From CAYHPR01 sp964358895 (lineage in GTDB: Archaea; Micrarchaeota; Micrarchaeia; CABMEP01): a stretch of 39,742 bases of DNA. Positions within the stretch are counted from its first letter, which is position 1, and each line of letters opens with the position of its first letter. Below the pieces are notes generated by a model. It was not told the DNA's origin. It saw nothing but the letters and a program-made list of their open reading frames with translations, and did no database searches. The position numbers and the translations under genes were made by a program. Below, piece by piece: positions 23,275 to 29,744 of this stretch. The stretch is taken from the NCBI GenBank assembly GCA_964358895.1, contig CAYHPR010000009.1, positions 1 through 39,742 of the forward strand, given 5' to 3'.

Positions 23275-23744
23275 ACTTTTCCTCCTGAATAATTAATTAC
23301 GAAAACAGATGTACCTTTTACTTGCGTCCAATTATTTGGTGCGGCAGGATTAAGCACTAACTGAACATCTGCAATAGCAACTTCCTCTATTACACCTAAA
23401 TCCTGAGTGTTTATCTTGAAAATTAATTCTGAACCATTAACTGCTATTTCTGAAACACTGCTTGGAATAAAAACAGTTTCAACTGTTGAGGTTCCTTCAC
23501 CACCTAACGCAACTTTGTTTGCAACATTCACGAGTCTCGTGGCAGTGGCTTTTGCTTGAACAGTATCTAATTTCCATGAGTCAGCTGAAAGGATACCAAA
23601 TACAAAAACAAGTAGAGGAATAAGGAAGAGAAATAGAAATCCAATGATAAGTAGCGTTTCAGTTGCAACCTGACCCTGAAGAAACCCAGGTTTCTTCTGA
23701 CTTCTTAGTGTTTCTAGGATTTCCCTTTTTTCATTATTTTCCAT
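23259..23744 (-). CDS. Class III prepilin-like protein, repeat-encoded leader (161 aa)
   Basis: Pilin-like protein. The leader ends in KKPGFLQG|QVATE, with cleavage expected after G24, followed by the hydrophobic helix LLIIGFLFLFLIPLLVFVFGIL (about 31-52). The QVATE motif gives the conserved Glu at +5. ATG 23744 was chosen because it lies two bases after the stop of the upstream gene; an in-frame Met at 23771 would overlap that gene. Leader residues about 7-22 are encoded by a repeat. The mature domain is small and beta-rich (about 105 residues after the helix). Probably a major or minor pilin subunit. Confidence 0.8.
   Translation of the reverse strand: MENNEKREILETLRSQKKPGFLQGQVATETLLIIGFLFLFLIPLLVFVFGILSADSWKLDTVQAKATATRLVNVANKVALGGEGTSTVETVFIPSSVSEIAVNGSELIFKINTQDLGVIEEVAIADVQLVLNPAAPNNWTQVKGTSVFVINYSGGKVWLSR
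23678..23725 (-). repeat. Palindromic repeat family R1, copy 7 (inside prepilin leader)
   Basis: GAAGAAACC-CA-GGTTTCTTC (9-bp arms, 23678-23697), preceded on the coding strand by GGGAAATCCTAGAAACACT and AAGAAGTCA. The GAAGTCAGAAGAAACCT portion equals the EF-2 leader copy at 16705-16764. It is translated as REILETLRSQKKPGFLQ. Confidence 0.8.
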
Positions 23745-23746
23745 TT

Positions 23747-25108
23747 TTATCCACATCGAGTTCCTGTACATATTAGATCAGTTAAACCATATCTCGCAGC
23801 ATGCGCTGCATCAAGAGCCATCGGATTGACAAAATCTGGTGAGAATGAAGGGTTACAAGAGATTCTGTCATGGCATCCTGCCATTCCCATGATCTTTGTT
23901 CCTGCAGCCCCTGCAACGTAAGCATGATCAATTGCGGAACGTCCTGGATTAGTAAGCCATCCACCCATTCCTGCATACATCGTTTCAATACCGAATGGAT
24001 CAGCTGCTGTCGTATTTGTGAGTCTACCTAAGAAAGATAGTGCGTCTGCATTATTTGAGTATAACGCGCATACAGCAAGACTTCTTGCTGTTTCAATATC
24101 GTAAAGCTTGTGGTAACTCGTTCCTTGTGTTTCTGTTGCAACCGTATCGTTGTCAGAAATGATTAGGAAGGGAGAGTTTGGGATGCTAACAAGCGATATA
24201 GATTGATTGACAAACACAGGAACTCCGATGAAATCAACTTCTGCAGCTGATTGGATATTCTGACTGCCAACAATAACCACTGCACCATAAACATTTGCAT
24301 ATTTCTTCCATATCTCAGAACTGTCAGTGACTAAGATTTTCTTTTTGCTGTCAGAACTGAAATTAACTTGAGCGGCGGCGGTTATTTTTACAGGCTCTCC
24401 GTAAAACCATCCCTTTCCATACTGGCCAGTTGAAAACAGATTTGTCCAGGATGTTGAGGAAGTGTTGAAGATGTCTCTTCTCACAACTGTCGCACCTGAG
24501 AATGCACGAGAAATGGCAGGATCATTAAAACCTTGAATTGACACGTTAAACGTGATTGGATAAGAACTGACAATCTTCACAGCTGAAGTTGAATCTGTCA
24601 GATTGTAAGAAAAAGTGAAATTGAACTGAACAGTCCACGGATCAACTTGTGTAATGTTGAAACCGTTGTAAGAAGTTGTGATATTAAATCCGACTCTAGA
24701 AGCAATTGTGGTGAGATTGGAATTCCAAGCAGAAAGAGTCTGATCAATTTTCTTGGGATTTCCTACAAGATCAGATCTTGTTCCGTTCCACATAAGCGAC
24801 CAAACTGTGGAATTGAGGTTTGATGAACTTGGGGAAGGAGATGAACTATCATTACTTAAGTAGTATAACGCATTATAGCCAATTACATACGCTACATTGC
24901 TCAACTTCTTCTGCGAAAGCTGATCAGCGAAGTCTGCAATGACAAAAGAACGTATCTTCGCTGGCTCTGACTCCTGCCTCAGCTGATAAGTTCTGAAGTA
25001 GATATTAAGCTCAGCGATCATGAAAACGATTATTACAAGTACCAATAGTGTGAAGATGAAACCTTTTCTGGTTTTTTTATTTGAGATATTTGATATTTTT
25101 GTTTTCAT
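23747..25108 (-). CDS. Large pilin-like surface protein, sequon-rich (453 aa)
   Basis: Not a named family. The N-terminus is TRKGFIFTLLVLVIIVFMIAELNIY: a basic leader, then one hydrophobic helix, like a type IV pilin-type signal anchor with F in place of Q after the glycine. The remaining ~400 residues are extracellular in character and carry more than ten Asn-x-Ser/Thr sites (for example NSTV, NGTR, NLTT, NITT, NFTF, NVSI, NQSI), suggesting N-glycosylation. Cysteines cluster near the end (CALY, GCHD, SCNP, CTGTRC). A Rossmann-like segment (VYGAVVIVGSQNIQSAAEVDF) is seen around 265-290. It lies between two pilin-like genes and could be a tip adhesin or large minor pilin. Confidence 0.75.
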   Translation of the reverse strand: MKTKISNISNKKTRKGFIFTLLVLVIIVFMIAELNIYFRTYQLRQESEPAKIRSFVIADFADQLSQKKLSNVAYVIGYNALYYLSNDSSSPSPSSSNLNSTVWSLMWNGTRSDLVGNPKKIDQTLSAWNSNLTTIASRVGFNITTSYNGFNITQVDPWTVQFNFTFSYNLTDSTSAVKIVSSYPITFNVSIQGFNDPAISRAFSGATVVRRDIFNTSSTSWTNLFSTGQYGKGWFYGEPVKITAAAQVNFSSDSKKKILVTDSSEIWKKYANVYGAVVIVGSQNIQSAAEVDFIGVPVFVNQSISLVSIPNSPFLIISDNDTVATETQGTSYHKLYDIETARSLAVCALYSNNADALSFLGRLTNTTAADPFGIETMYAGMGGWLTNPGRSAIDHAYVAGAAGTKIMGMAGCHDRISCNPSFSPDFVNPMALDAAHAARYGLTDLICTGTRCG

Positions 25109-25160
25109 GTTCTCACAATCTTTCTTTCACATTTATTTGCCTTATTTCCTGTTAGGAATA

Positions 25161-25766
25161 TCATATGAATATTCTGAGTCTCACGTAGGTTGGACCGAAA
25201 ACCTTACCTGCCACATATCTAGTTGATGGCGGGTTCGTACAAGTTACAGCTGCGGCACAGCTAGAAAATTGATTAGTAACTGGATCAGTTAAAGCAGTTA
25301 CAACTTTCGACGCAGTTACCTGAAACTTTGGATTTGAGGTCTTTAGAGCGTTACCGCCTTGAATAACTTGGACCCAAGTAGCAGATGACTGATCGTAATA
25401 CTCAAAAACATAACCAACTGATGGAGGAATTGACCTACCGAGAATTGATGTGATAGAATTTCTAGCACCTACCAGATCATTATTTGCAATTTGAACAATA
25501 ATGTATTCGAGTGCAGATCTGCTTGATGTCGCAATTCCTGCTTCAGTTCCAGAAATTTCTGACAGATATTGCAGTGAGTCACGCCCAATCAGATAAGCAT
25601 ATTCCTGCATTACAACTGTTTCTCTAATTGTAACTGAAAAGGAAACAAATGAAGAGATGACAAGGATGACAAGAGGTAGAACTAGAAATGCATCTGTTGT
25701 AAATATGAACGCCTTTTTAGCGCCCTTACCGTTTTCTTTTAATTTTTTAGCTGATTTTAACATCAT
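25161..25766 (-). CDS. Pilin-like membrane-anchored protein (201 aa)
   Basis: Unrecognised at family level but similar in design to its neighbours: a Lys-rich leader (KSAKKLKENGKGAKK), then AFIFTTDAFLVLPLVILVISSFVSFSV as a hydrophobic N-terminal helix (about 20-45), then a polar domain. AKKAFIFTTDAF resembles RKGFIFTLLV in the next gene. Two cysteines pairs (SSCAAAVTC) near 175 may form a disulphide outside the cell. ATG 25766 or 25763 is used; the start lies about 20 bases inside the end of sppA, giving translational coupling. Probably a minor pilin-like subunit. Confidence 0.7.
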   Translation of the reverse strand: MMLKSAKKLKENGKGAKKAFIFTTDAFLVLPLVILVISSFVSFSVTIRETVVMQEYAYLIGRDSLQYLSEISGTEAGIATSSRSALEYIIVQIANNDLVGARNSITSILGRSIPPSVGYVFEYYDQSSATWVQVIQGGNALKTSNPKFQVTASKVVTALTDPVTNQFSSCAAAVTCTNPPSTRYVAGKVFGPTYVRLRIFI

Positions 25767-26697
25767 TAACACTCAGTCTTTGAATTAAAACCTCTCCGAT
25801 ACCGTTCCCCATTGCTGAAAACAATGAACTGAATAAATCACGCTCAGCTTTGACTTCGCAAACTTGTGGATTATCTGGATCTAATCCTGCTTTCTTTGCA
25901 GAATCTTTTATTGCATCTTTTTTAGTGCCAAGTTCGTCAACCAACCCTAAATCGTATGCCTGCCTTCCTGTGAGAATTCTTGCATCCGCAACTTTTTCGA
26001 GAGATGCAAAAGTATATCGATTGTTCTTTCCGTTTCTTGACTCGTGAACTATTGATCGAAATTCAGTTACTATCTCGTTTACCATCTTATCGAGGACTGC
26101 TCGCTCATCTTCAGTTATTGGCCTGTAGATGTCACCTATGTCCTTCATTGGACCAGACTTAACCGTTGTAGCGTTTATGCCAGTGTTATTCAATAGACGA
26201 GAAATATCGAAGAACGTGGCACGCGCACCGATGCTACCAGTTATTGATGCGCTATCTGCATAAATTTTATCAGCACCAACTGCAGCTAGATAACCGCCTG
26301 ATGCACCAATCTCGCCTATGTAAGCAGTGATGGGCTTATTCACATCGCGTAAAGCGTAATAAACTTCCTTTGACGCAACAACCGAACCGCCTGGCGAATT
26401 TATCAACACTACGAGCGATTTGATTTCTGGCCTGTCTTTTGCCGTTTCAATCAAATGTAATGTCACTCCAGTACCAACTGTGTTAAAAGAGCTAGATGCA
26501 GAAATTGGGCCAGATATTTCTAAAACTCCGACGCATCCGCCGATATTGACTGAGGGCAGAACGTTCAATAGTACCAAACCGACTAGAATTACGAGTACAA
26601 GTATGCCTATTAACCTCAGAGTTCCAGACCCTCCATCCCTTTTTGCTGGCTCGGCCGCTAGGGGTCGAATTTCTTCAATTTCTCGAGGTTTCCGCAT
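25747..26697 (-). CDS. sppA: Signal peptide peptidase SppA (S49 family)
   Basis: Membrane serine protease (316 aa) that cleaves leftover signal peptides and possibly other membrane proteins. One transmembrane helix (LRLIGILVLVILVGLVLLNVL, about 27-47) is followed by the S49 domain with LINSPGGSVVASKEVYYAL. The Ser/Lys dyad is S133 (EIGASGGYLAA) and K185 (GPMKDIG), 52 residues apart as in characterised SppA proteins. It heads an operon of five pilin-like proteins, with a 20-base overlap into the first, so it may process or turn over their leaders. The ATG is 24 bases from a TTTAAA box shared with carS. Confidence 0.93.
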   Translation of the reverse strand: MRKPREIEEIRPLAAEPAKRDGGSGTLRLIGILVLVILVGLVLLNVLPSVNIGGCVGVLEISGPISASSSFNTVGTGVTLHLIETAKDRPEIKSLVVLINSPGGSVVASKEVYYALRDVNKPITAYIGEIGASGGYLAAVGADKIYADSASITGSIGARATFFDISRLLNNTGINATTVKSGPMKDIGDIYRPITEDERAVLDKMVNEIVTEFRSIVHESRNGKNNRYTFASLEKVADARILTGRQAYDLGLVDELGTKKDAIKDSAKKAGLDPDNPQVCEVKAERDLFSSLFSAMGNGIGEVLIQRLSVNDVKIS

Positions 26698-26718
26698 GAA
26701 ATAAATACCTTTGTTACA

Positions 26719-26724
26719 TTTAAA
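26719..26724. promoter_or_regulatory. Shared bidirectional TATA box between sppA and carS
   Basis: The self-complementary TTTAAA lies 24-25 bases from the sppA ATG (26697, minus) and 26-27 bases from the second carS ATG (26748, plus). Both distances fit leaderless transcription from a single box used in both directions. Confidence 0.5.
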
Positions 26725-26747
26725 ACCTTATGCTAACCTTGAACCAA

Positions 26748-27257
26748 ATGATCGACCTTCTGATCTTTATTCTGCCGGCGTATTTTGCTAACTCTGCACC
26801 TGTATTTTTCAGGACAGGTAAGTCGAAGACACCGATGGATATGAAGATGAAATTTTATGATAGCAGGAGAGTGCTTGGAGAGGGAAAGACTTGGGCAGGA
26901 TTCCTTGTAGGAATTGTTGTAGGAACAATTATCGGATACCTCACGTATTCTCTGATCCAGTTTTATCCAACACAAAAGCAACACATACTTGTTGCGTTCC
27001 TTCTCTCCTTAGGAACGATGGTCGGAGATGCAGTCGGCAGCTTCATAAAAAGGAGACTTGCTATGACGAAAGGAAAACCATTCTACCCTCTTGACCAACT
27101 GTCATTTTACGTCTTTGCAGTTATCTTTGTTTTTCCATTCCTACCTGCAACATTCAACTTGTCGGCATTCATTTTCCTTCTGATTATAACGCTGATTGTA
27201 CACACAACTGCAAATGTGATTGCATATAAAACCGGTCTGAAGAAAGATCCGTGGTAA
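26748..27257 (+). CDS. carS: CDP-archaeol synthase
   Basis: Membrane enzyme that activates digeranylgeranylglyceryl phosphate with CTP to make CDP-archaeol, an early step of archaeal polar lipid synthesis. Characteristic segments are FILPAYFANSAPVFF at the start, RRVLGEGKTWAGFLVGIVVGTIIGY, and the metal/CTP-binding GDAVGSFIKRRLAMTKGKPF with YPLDQLSFY. Five or so transmembrane helices are evident. ATG 26748 was chosen over 26730: it matches the usual N-terminus and the TATA spacing for a leaderless message. A hairpin repeat begins on the base after the stop codon, and tRNA-Gln follows. Confidence 0.93.
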   Translation: MIDLLIFILPAYFANSAPVFFRTGKSKTPMDMKMKFYDSRRVLGEGKTWAGFLVGIVVGTIIGYLTYSLIQFYPTQKQHILVAFLLSLGTMVGDAVGSFIKRRLAMTKGKPFYPLDQLSFYVFAVIFVFPFLPATFNLSAFIFLLIITLIVHTTANVIAYKTGLKKDPW

Positions 27258-27289
27258 GAAACTCTTTTGAAAGAGTTTCATCAGAAACT
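27258..27289 (+). repeat. Hairpin repeat family H, copy 2
   Basis: GAAACTCTTT-TG-AAAGAGTTTC (10-bp stem, two-base loop) then ATCAGAAACT, beginning immediately after the carS TAA. The trailing AAACT could pair alternatively with AGTTT of the stem. Confidence 0.7.
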
Positions 27290-27292
27290 ACG

Positions 27293-27303
27293 TATTAAAA
27301 ATA
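27293..27303 (+). promoter_or_regulatory. tRNA-Gln promoter
   Basis: TATTAAAAATA is centred about 28 bases before the first tRNA base, the normal archaeal TATA spacing. Confidence 0.5.
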
Positions 27304-27325
27304 TTACAATCTAAAGTCTTATCAT

Positions 27326-27446
27326 AGCCCCGTCGTATAGTGGTCAAGTATATGGGCCTTTGGAGCCTGAGACACCGGTTCGAAAACTTTTTGGAAAAAA
27401 GTTTTATCAAAAACTTACCAAAAAATCGGATATCCGGTCGGGGCTA
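27326..27446 (+). tRNA. tRNA-Gln (UUG) with an insertion in the T-loop
   Basis: Acceptor strands AGCCCCG (27326-27332) and CGGGGCT (27439-27445) pair fully, with discriminator A27446 and no encoded CCA. The D-loop holds the GG pair, and the anticodon loop CTTTGGA (27358-27364) reads UUG for glutamine. The T-stem ACCGG (27374-27378) pairs with CCGGT (27434-27438), but about 48 bases separate TTCGA from AT inside the seven-base T-loop. Removing 27384-27431 (or one base later) restores a canonical TTCGAAT-type loop. The insertion is probably an archaeal intron at about position 58/59 or 59/60. No insertion occurs at the usual 37/38 site. Confidence 0.9.
27383..27416 (+). repeat. Hairpin repeat family H, copy 3 (inside the tRNA insertion)
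   Basis: AAAACTTTTT-GGA-AAAAAGTTTT (10-bp stem, 27383-27405) followed by ATCAAAAACTT. It has the same layout as the copy at 27258 (hairpin, then ATCA-R-AAACT) only about 100 bases away. It makes up most of the presumed intron. Confidence 0.65.
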
Positions 27447-27460
27447 TTAACTTACCTTAA

Positions 27461-27736
27461 CTAGTCACAACCAATCTGCCAGTCGTTATATAACCGTATC
27501 TGCTCAGCAGAATGTGTTTTACATATACTCTCAAGAGATACTTTTTGAGCACGTTTGTCTACGGACATTTTCTTATCCAGTTCTCCGGTTTGTTTGCTGT
27601 AGATATTTTTATTCGATTCGCAATAGTGACATTTGAAAAAGTCTCTAATAATCCTCTTTTCTAACCCACGTTCCCAAAATCCATTCAGAAACTGTCCTAC
27701 TTGCTTTATTGTTTGTCTTGATTGCTTTACTTCCAT
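27461..27736 (-). CDS. Small Cys-containing protein of unknown function
   Basis: Not recognised (91 aa, basic). A CHYC pair near residues 36-39, then CKTH near 72-75 and a C-terminal IGCD could bind a metal, although the spacing matches no zinc finger I know. A full GGTGAT lies three bases before the ATG, supporting a genuine gene. It stands alone between tRNA-Gln, which it faces convergently, and a gene-free region. No signal peptide or membrane helix. Confidence 0.55.
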   Translation of the reverse strand: MEVKQSRQTIKQVGQFLNGFWERGLEKRIIRDFFKCHYCESNKNIYSKQTGELDKKMSVDKRAQKVSLESICKTHSAEQIRLYNDWQIGCD

Positions 27737-28031
27737 TAGATCACCTATTTCTTTATTAACAAAAAATTCGTACGAAAACGGCTAGACTATTGAACAGTTG
27801 TTTGTTTAGCAGTTGCTGATCGCCGATAGTTCTAGGTCTATTAATTTTGAGCCTCTTGTATTTGGTGCGTTTGTATGCGCCTGATCTGATGCATCAGATC
27901 ACGAATTTGATCTGGTTTATTGATCGCACTTGCTTGAATTTTATCTCCGATTGCACCTAATTATTATTTAATCTCCGACTGTCGCCATTATTATTTTTGT
28001 TCAGTAATATATGATTAATATGATTAAGTTA
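27737..28031. other. Gene-free region with a palindrome and a short tandem duplication
   Basis: About 295 bases without a convincing gene. It contains the perfect 20-bp palindrome TGATCTGATGCATCAGATCA (27882-27901) with a further TTTGATCTGG copy nearby, and an imperfect tandem duplication of about 26 bases (TCTCCGATTGCACC... and TCTCCGACTGTCGCC..., each ending ATTATTATTT, 27945-28000). It is less A/T-biased than the spacers around it. A degraded gene or a structured RNA cannot be excluded. Confidence 0.45.
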
Positions 28032-28523
28032 TTATCCTGACAAACACTTGCCAGTTATTGGTCTGTCACCTGTGAGTTGTTGGCCAGGAATGCCGCCTAT
28101 AGTGTCATAACCTATCGATACATTTTCAAGATCGTACGTGCTTCCAGCAGGACTGCATATTATCGCATCCGCAGTAAATATCTTTGACTCTCCAGAAGCA
28201 AGTCTAGCAGACGTACCTGAAGGAGACAAAGATGTGTCATTCAACCCACCCATTGAAATGTTGTTTATCTGAATCTTTGAATCACCGACATTTTGAATCT
28301 GGAAGGTAGCACCGCCAGTACTGTTTGTAACTTTGTAATCTCTTATTTGAAGTGGAAATGTTGAAGCCCAGAAAAGCTTTGCTTGTCTCTCCTTAAGAGA
28401 TCCAGCAAGTCCTGGAACCCAGCCCATAAATGCAAATATAACAAGCGCGATAATGATTGCGACTGCAAGTAGAACAAGATATTCTACTGTTGCCTGACCT
28501 CTGTGTTTGCCTTGTGTGTACAT
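28032..28523 (-). CDS. Type IV pilin or archaellin-like protein
   Basis: Canonical class III prepilin (163 aa). The leader MYTQGKHRG|QATVEYL has cleavage expected after G9; Glu sits at +5 and is followed by the hydrophobic helix VLLAVAIIIALVIFAFM (about 17-33). The mature domain is small and beta-rich with Asn-x-Ser/Thr sites (NSTG, NISM, NDTS, NVSI) and two cysteines (C121, C160 approximately). Unlike the three prepilins at 22-23.7 kb its leader contains no repeat. GTGAG precedes the ATG and a TATA box lies at 28567-28578, so it is separately expressed, perhaps as a major subunit. Confidence 0.88.
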   Translation of the reverse strand: MYTQGKHRGQATVEYLVLLAVAIIIALVIFAFMGWVPGLAGSLKERQAKLFWASTFPLQIRDYKVTNSTGGATFQIQNVGDSKIQINNISMGGLNDTSLSPSGTSARLASGESKIFTADAIICSPAGSTYDLENVSIGYDTIGGIPGQQLTGDRPITGKCLSG

Positions 28524-28565
28524 TCTGCCTCACGTATACTCTTATTTACTTAGTTAGTTAAGTCA

Positions 28566-28578
28566 AAACCTTTATAAA
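28566..28578 (-). promoter_or_regulatory. Promoter of the pilin gene
   Basis: AAGGTTTATAAAGG on the minus strand, about 50 bases upstream of the ATG at 28523. Confidence 0.5.
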
Positions 28579-28622
28579 CCTTAATAAAATTTCGAATTTT
28601 TCAGGTTAGATTTCAAAGGTTA

Positions 28623-28769
28623 CTAGAAAACACCGAGTGATTTCATAACACCGGAAACTGCTCCTTTCATAACAAGGTACAGCGTTACACTTACTATAAT
28701 GAAAATTGGAATATAACGAATTCCATATTTCACTTCCCCGCCCCAGAGAACGCCTAACATCAGAGAAGC
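28623..28769 (-). pseudogene. Severed C-terminal part of the second TadC-like protein
   Basis: In the same frame as the TadC-like gene at 28770-29669, directly beyond its TAA stop, 48 codons continue as ASLMLGVLWGGEVKYG, IRYIPIFIIVSVTLYLV and MKGAVSGVMKSLGVF before a TAG. This is the usual last membrane helix of a TadC/GspF-type protein, so the TAA looks like a nonsense mutation or a base error. A separate start at ATG 28760 would encode an isolated 45-residue piece. Confidence 0.7.
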
Positions 28770-29669
28770 TTAGATGGCGCTAAATGCTAGCAACGTTATG
28801 AACACGATGTCGATGCGCTCGCTTACTTTTGGCTGCTTTGCCTCCTCGGGAGTTGGACTGCTTGGTGTCAACGAGAGACCGAGAGTTGCTGTAAACCCTG
28901 AAGGTGCAATAGCTGCACCCGATGTGAAGGTAATGAATATTGATGCAACTGATAGAAGGAGTGGAACACCAAAAAGTATCAGAAATGCGATGAAATAAAC
29001 GTATCCACGCGTAGCTGTCTCAAGCTCCTTTTGCAGTTTGTTTGTTTCACGCAGATCAGTTGCAACTGACTCGAGGAGCTTGCCAAGGTCTCCACCAGAC
29101 CTTGTTGCTCTTTCAATTATTGAAATCGTTGTACCAAGTTGTGGAGACTGGATTGTTTGGCGTAGCAAGGAGAGTTGTTCGACTATTGATTTGTGACCAA
29201 GTGCAAGAGATCTAAGCTTTTTCATTTCAGTGGTTATCGGATCAAAATCTGGACGAAGAGATACATAAAGAGCTGAAAGAGGTTCCATACCTGCGTTAAT
29301 ATTCATACTGACAGAGGATAGAAAATCTGGGAGGATCTGCTGCACTTTTCTTCTCCTTGCATCGAGCTTGTAATAAAGTGAGAAATAAGCGACTAGGATA
29401 AATAAAAGTGCAGAAAAAATAAAGATTGCAACTGAGAGGTAAGGGAACAAATCAGCTGACACTTGTTTCACAAAAAAGTTTGGAGTTAAAAACGGAAGGA
29501 ATGCAAGAGATATCGAAGTAATAAACGCGATAATGAGATTGGATGCAAGCCATTCTTCTGGCGCTGTAACCTCTCCAGCGAAGTCGAGCAATTTCTTAAG
29601 ATCAGTTCTAACAGATGAAGGTATTCTTCTCTCAACAAATTTTGTAATCCAGCCTTTTTTAGTTGCCAT
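28770..29669 (-). CDS. TadC/GspF-type pilus inner-membrane protein, truncated by an in-frame stop
   Basis: Integral membrane platform protein of type IV filament or type II secretion systems (299 aa as read). Hydrophobic pairs lie at about 44-64 and 76-100, followed by the cytoplasmic T2SF region with LPDFLSSVSMNINAGMEPLSALYVS (in part, about 123-147) and GTTISIIERATRSGGDLGKLL. Another hydrophobic pair follows at about 226-250. The protein stops at FITLLAFSAI, but the frame continues beyond TAA with a typical C-terminal helix (28623-28769). It follows a second TadC-like gene 66 bases upstream and the TadA-type ATPase, so all three belong to one machine. Confidence 0.88.
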   Translation of the reverse strand: MATKKGWITKFVERRIPSSVRTDLKKLLDFAGEVTAPEEWLASNLIIAFITSISLAFLPFLTPNFFVKQVSADLFPYLSVAIFIFSALLFILVAYFSLYYKLDARRRKVQQILPDFLSSVSMNINAGMEPLSALYVSLRPDFDPITTEMKKLRSLALGHKSIVEQLSLLRQTIQSPQLGTTISIIERATRSGGDLGKLLESVATDLRETNKLQKELETATRGYVYFIAFLILFGVPLLLSVASIFITFTSGAAIAPSGFTATLGLSLTPSSPTPEEAKQPKVSERIDIVFITLLAFSAI

Positions 29670-29708
29670 ATCAAACCATCTTTATCCAAATTAAACTTAT
29701 ACATACAT

Positions 29709-29744
29709 AAATTAAATCTCAAATTAAATCTCAAATCAAATCTC
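29709..29744. repeat. Three tandem 12-bp units
   Basis: AAATTAAATCTC twice, then AAATCAAATCTC. The third unit covers the stop codon of the first TadC-like gene (29736), so unit number changes could alter the 3' end of that gene. Confidence 0.8.

Noticed and set aside
3439..23725. CRISPR array made from the repeated palindromes.
   Set aside because: Copies are scattered over 20 kb on both strands, lie at gene starts or inside genes, and have no regular spacers or cas genes.
28770..28772. Recoding of the in-frame TAA in the TadC-like gene as an amino acid.
   Set aside because: TAA is used as the normal stop by many genes in the window and no recoding structure or selenocysteine/pyrrolysine-type codon is involved; mutation or base error is simpler.
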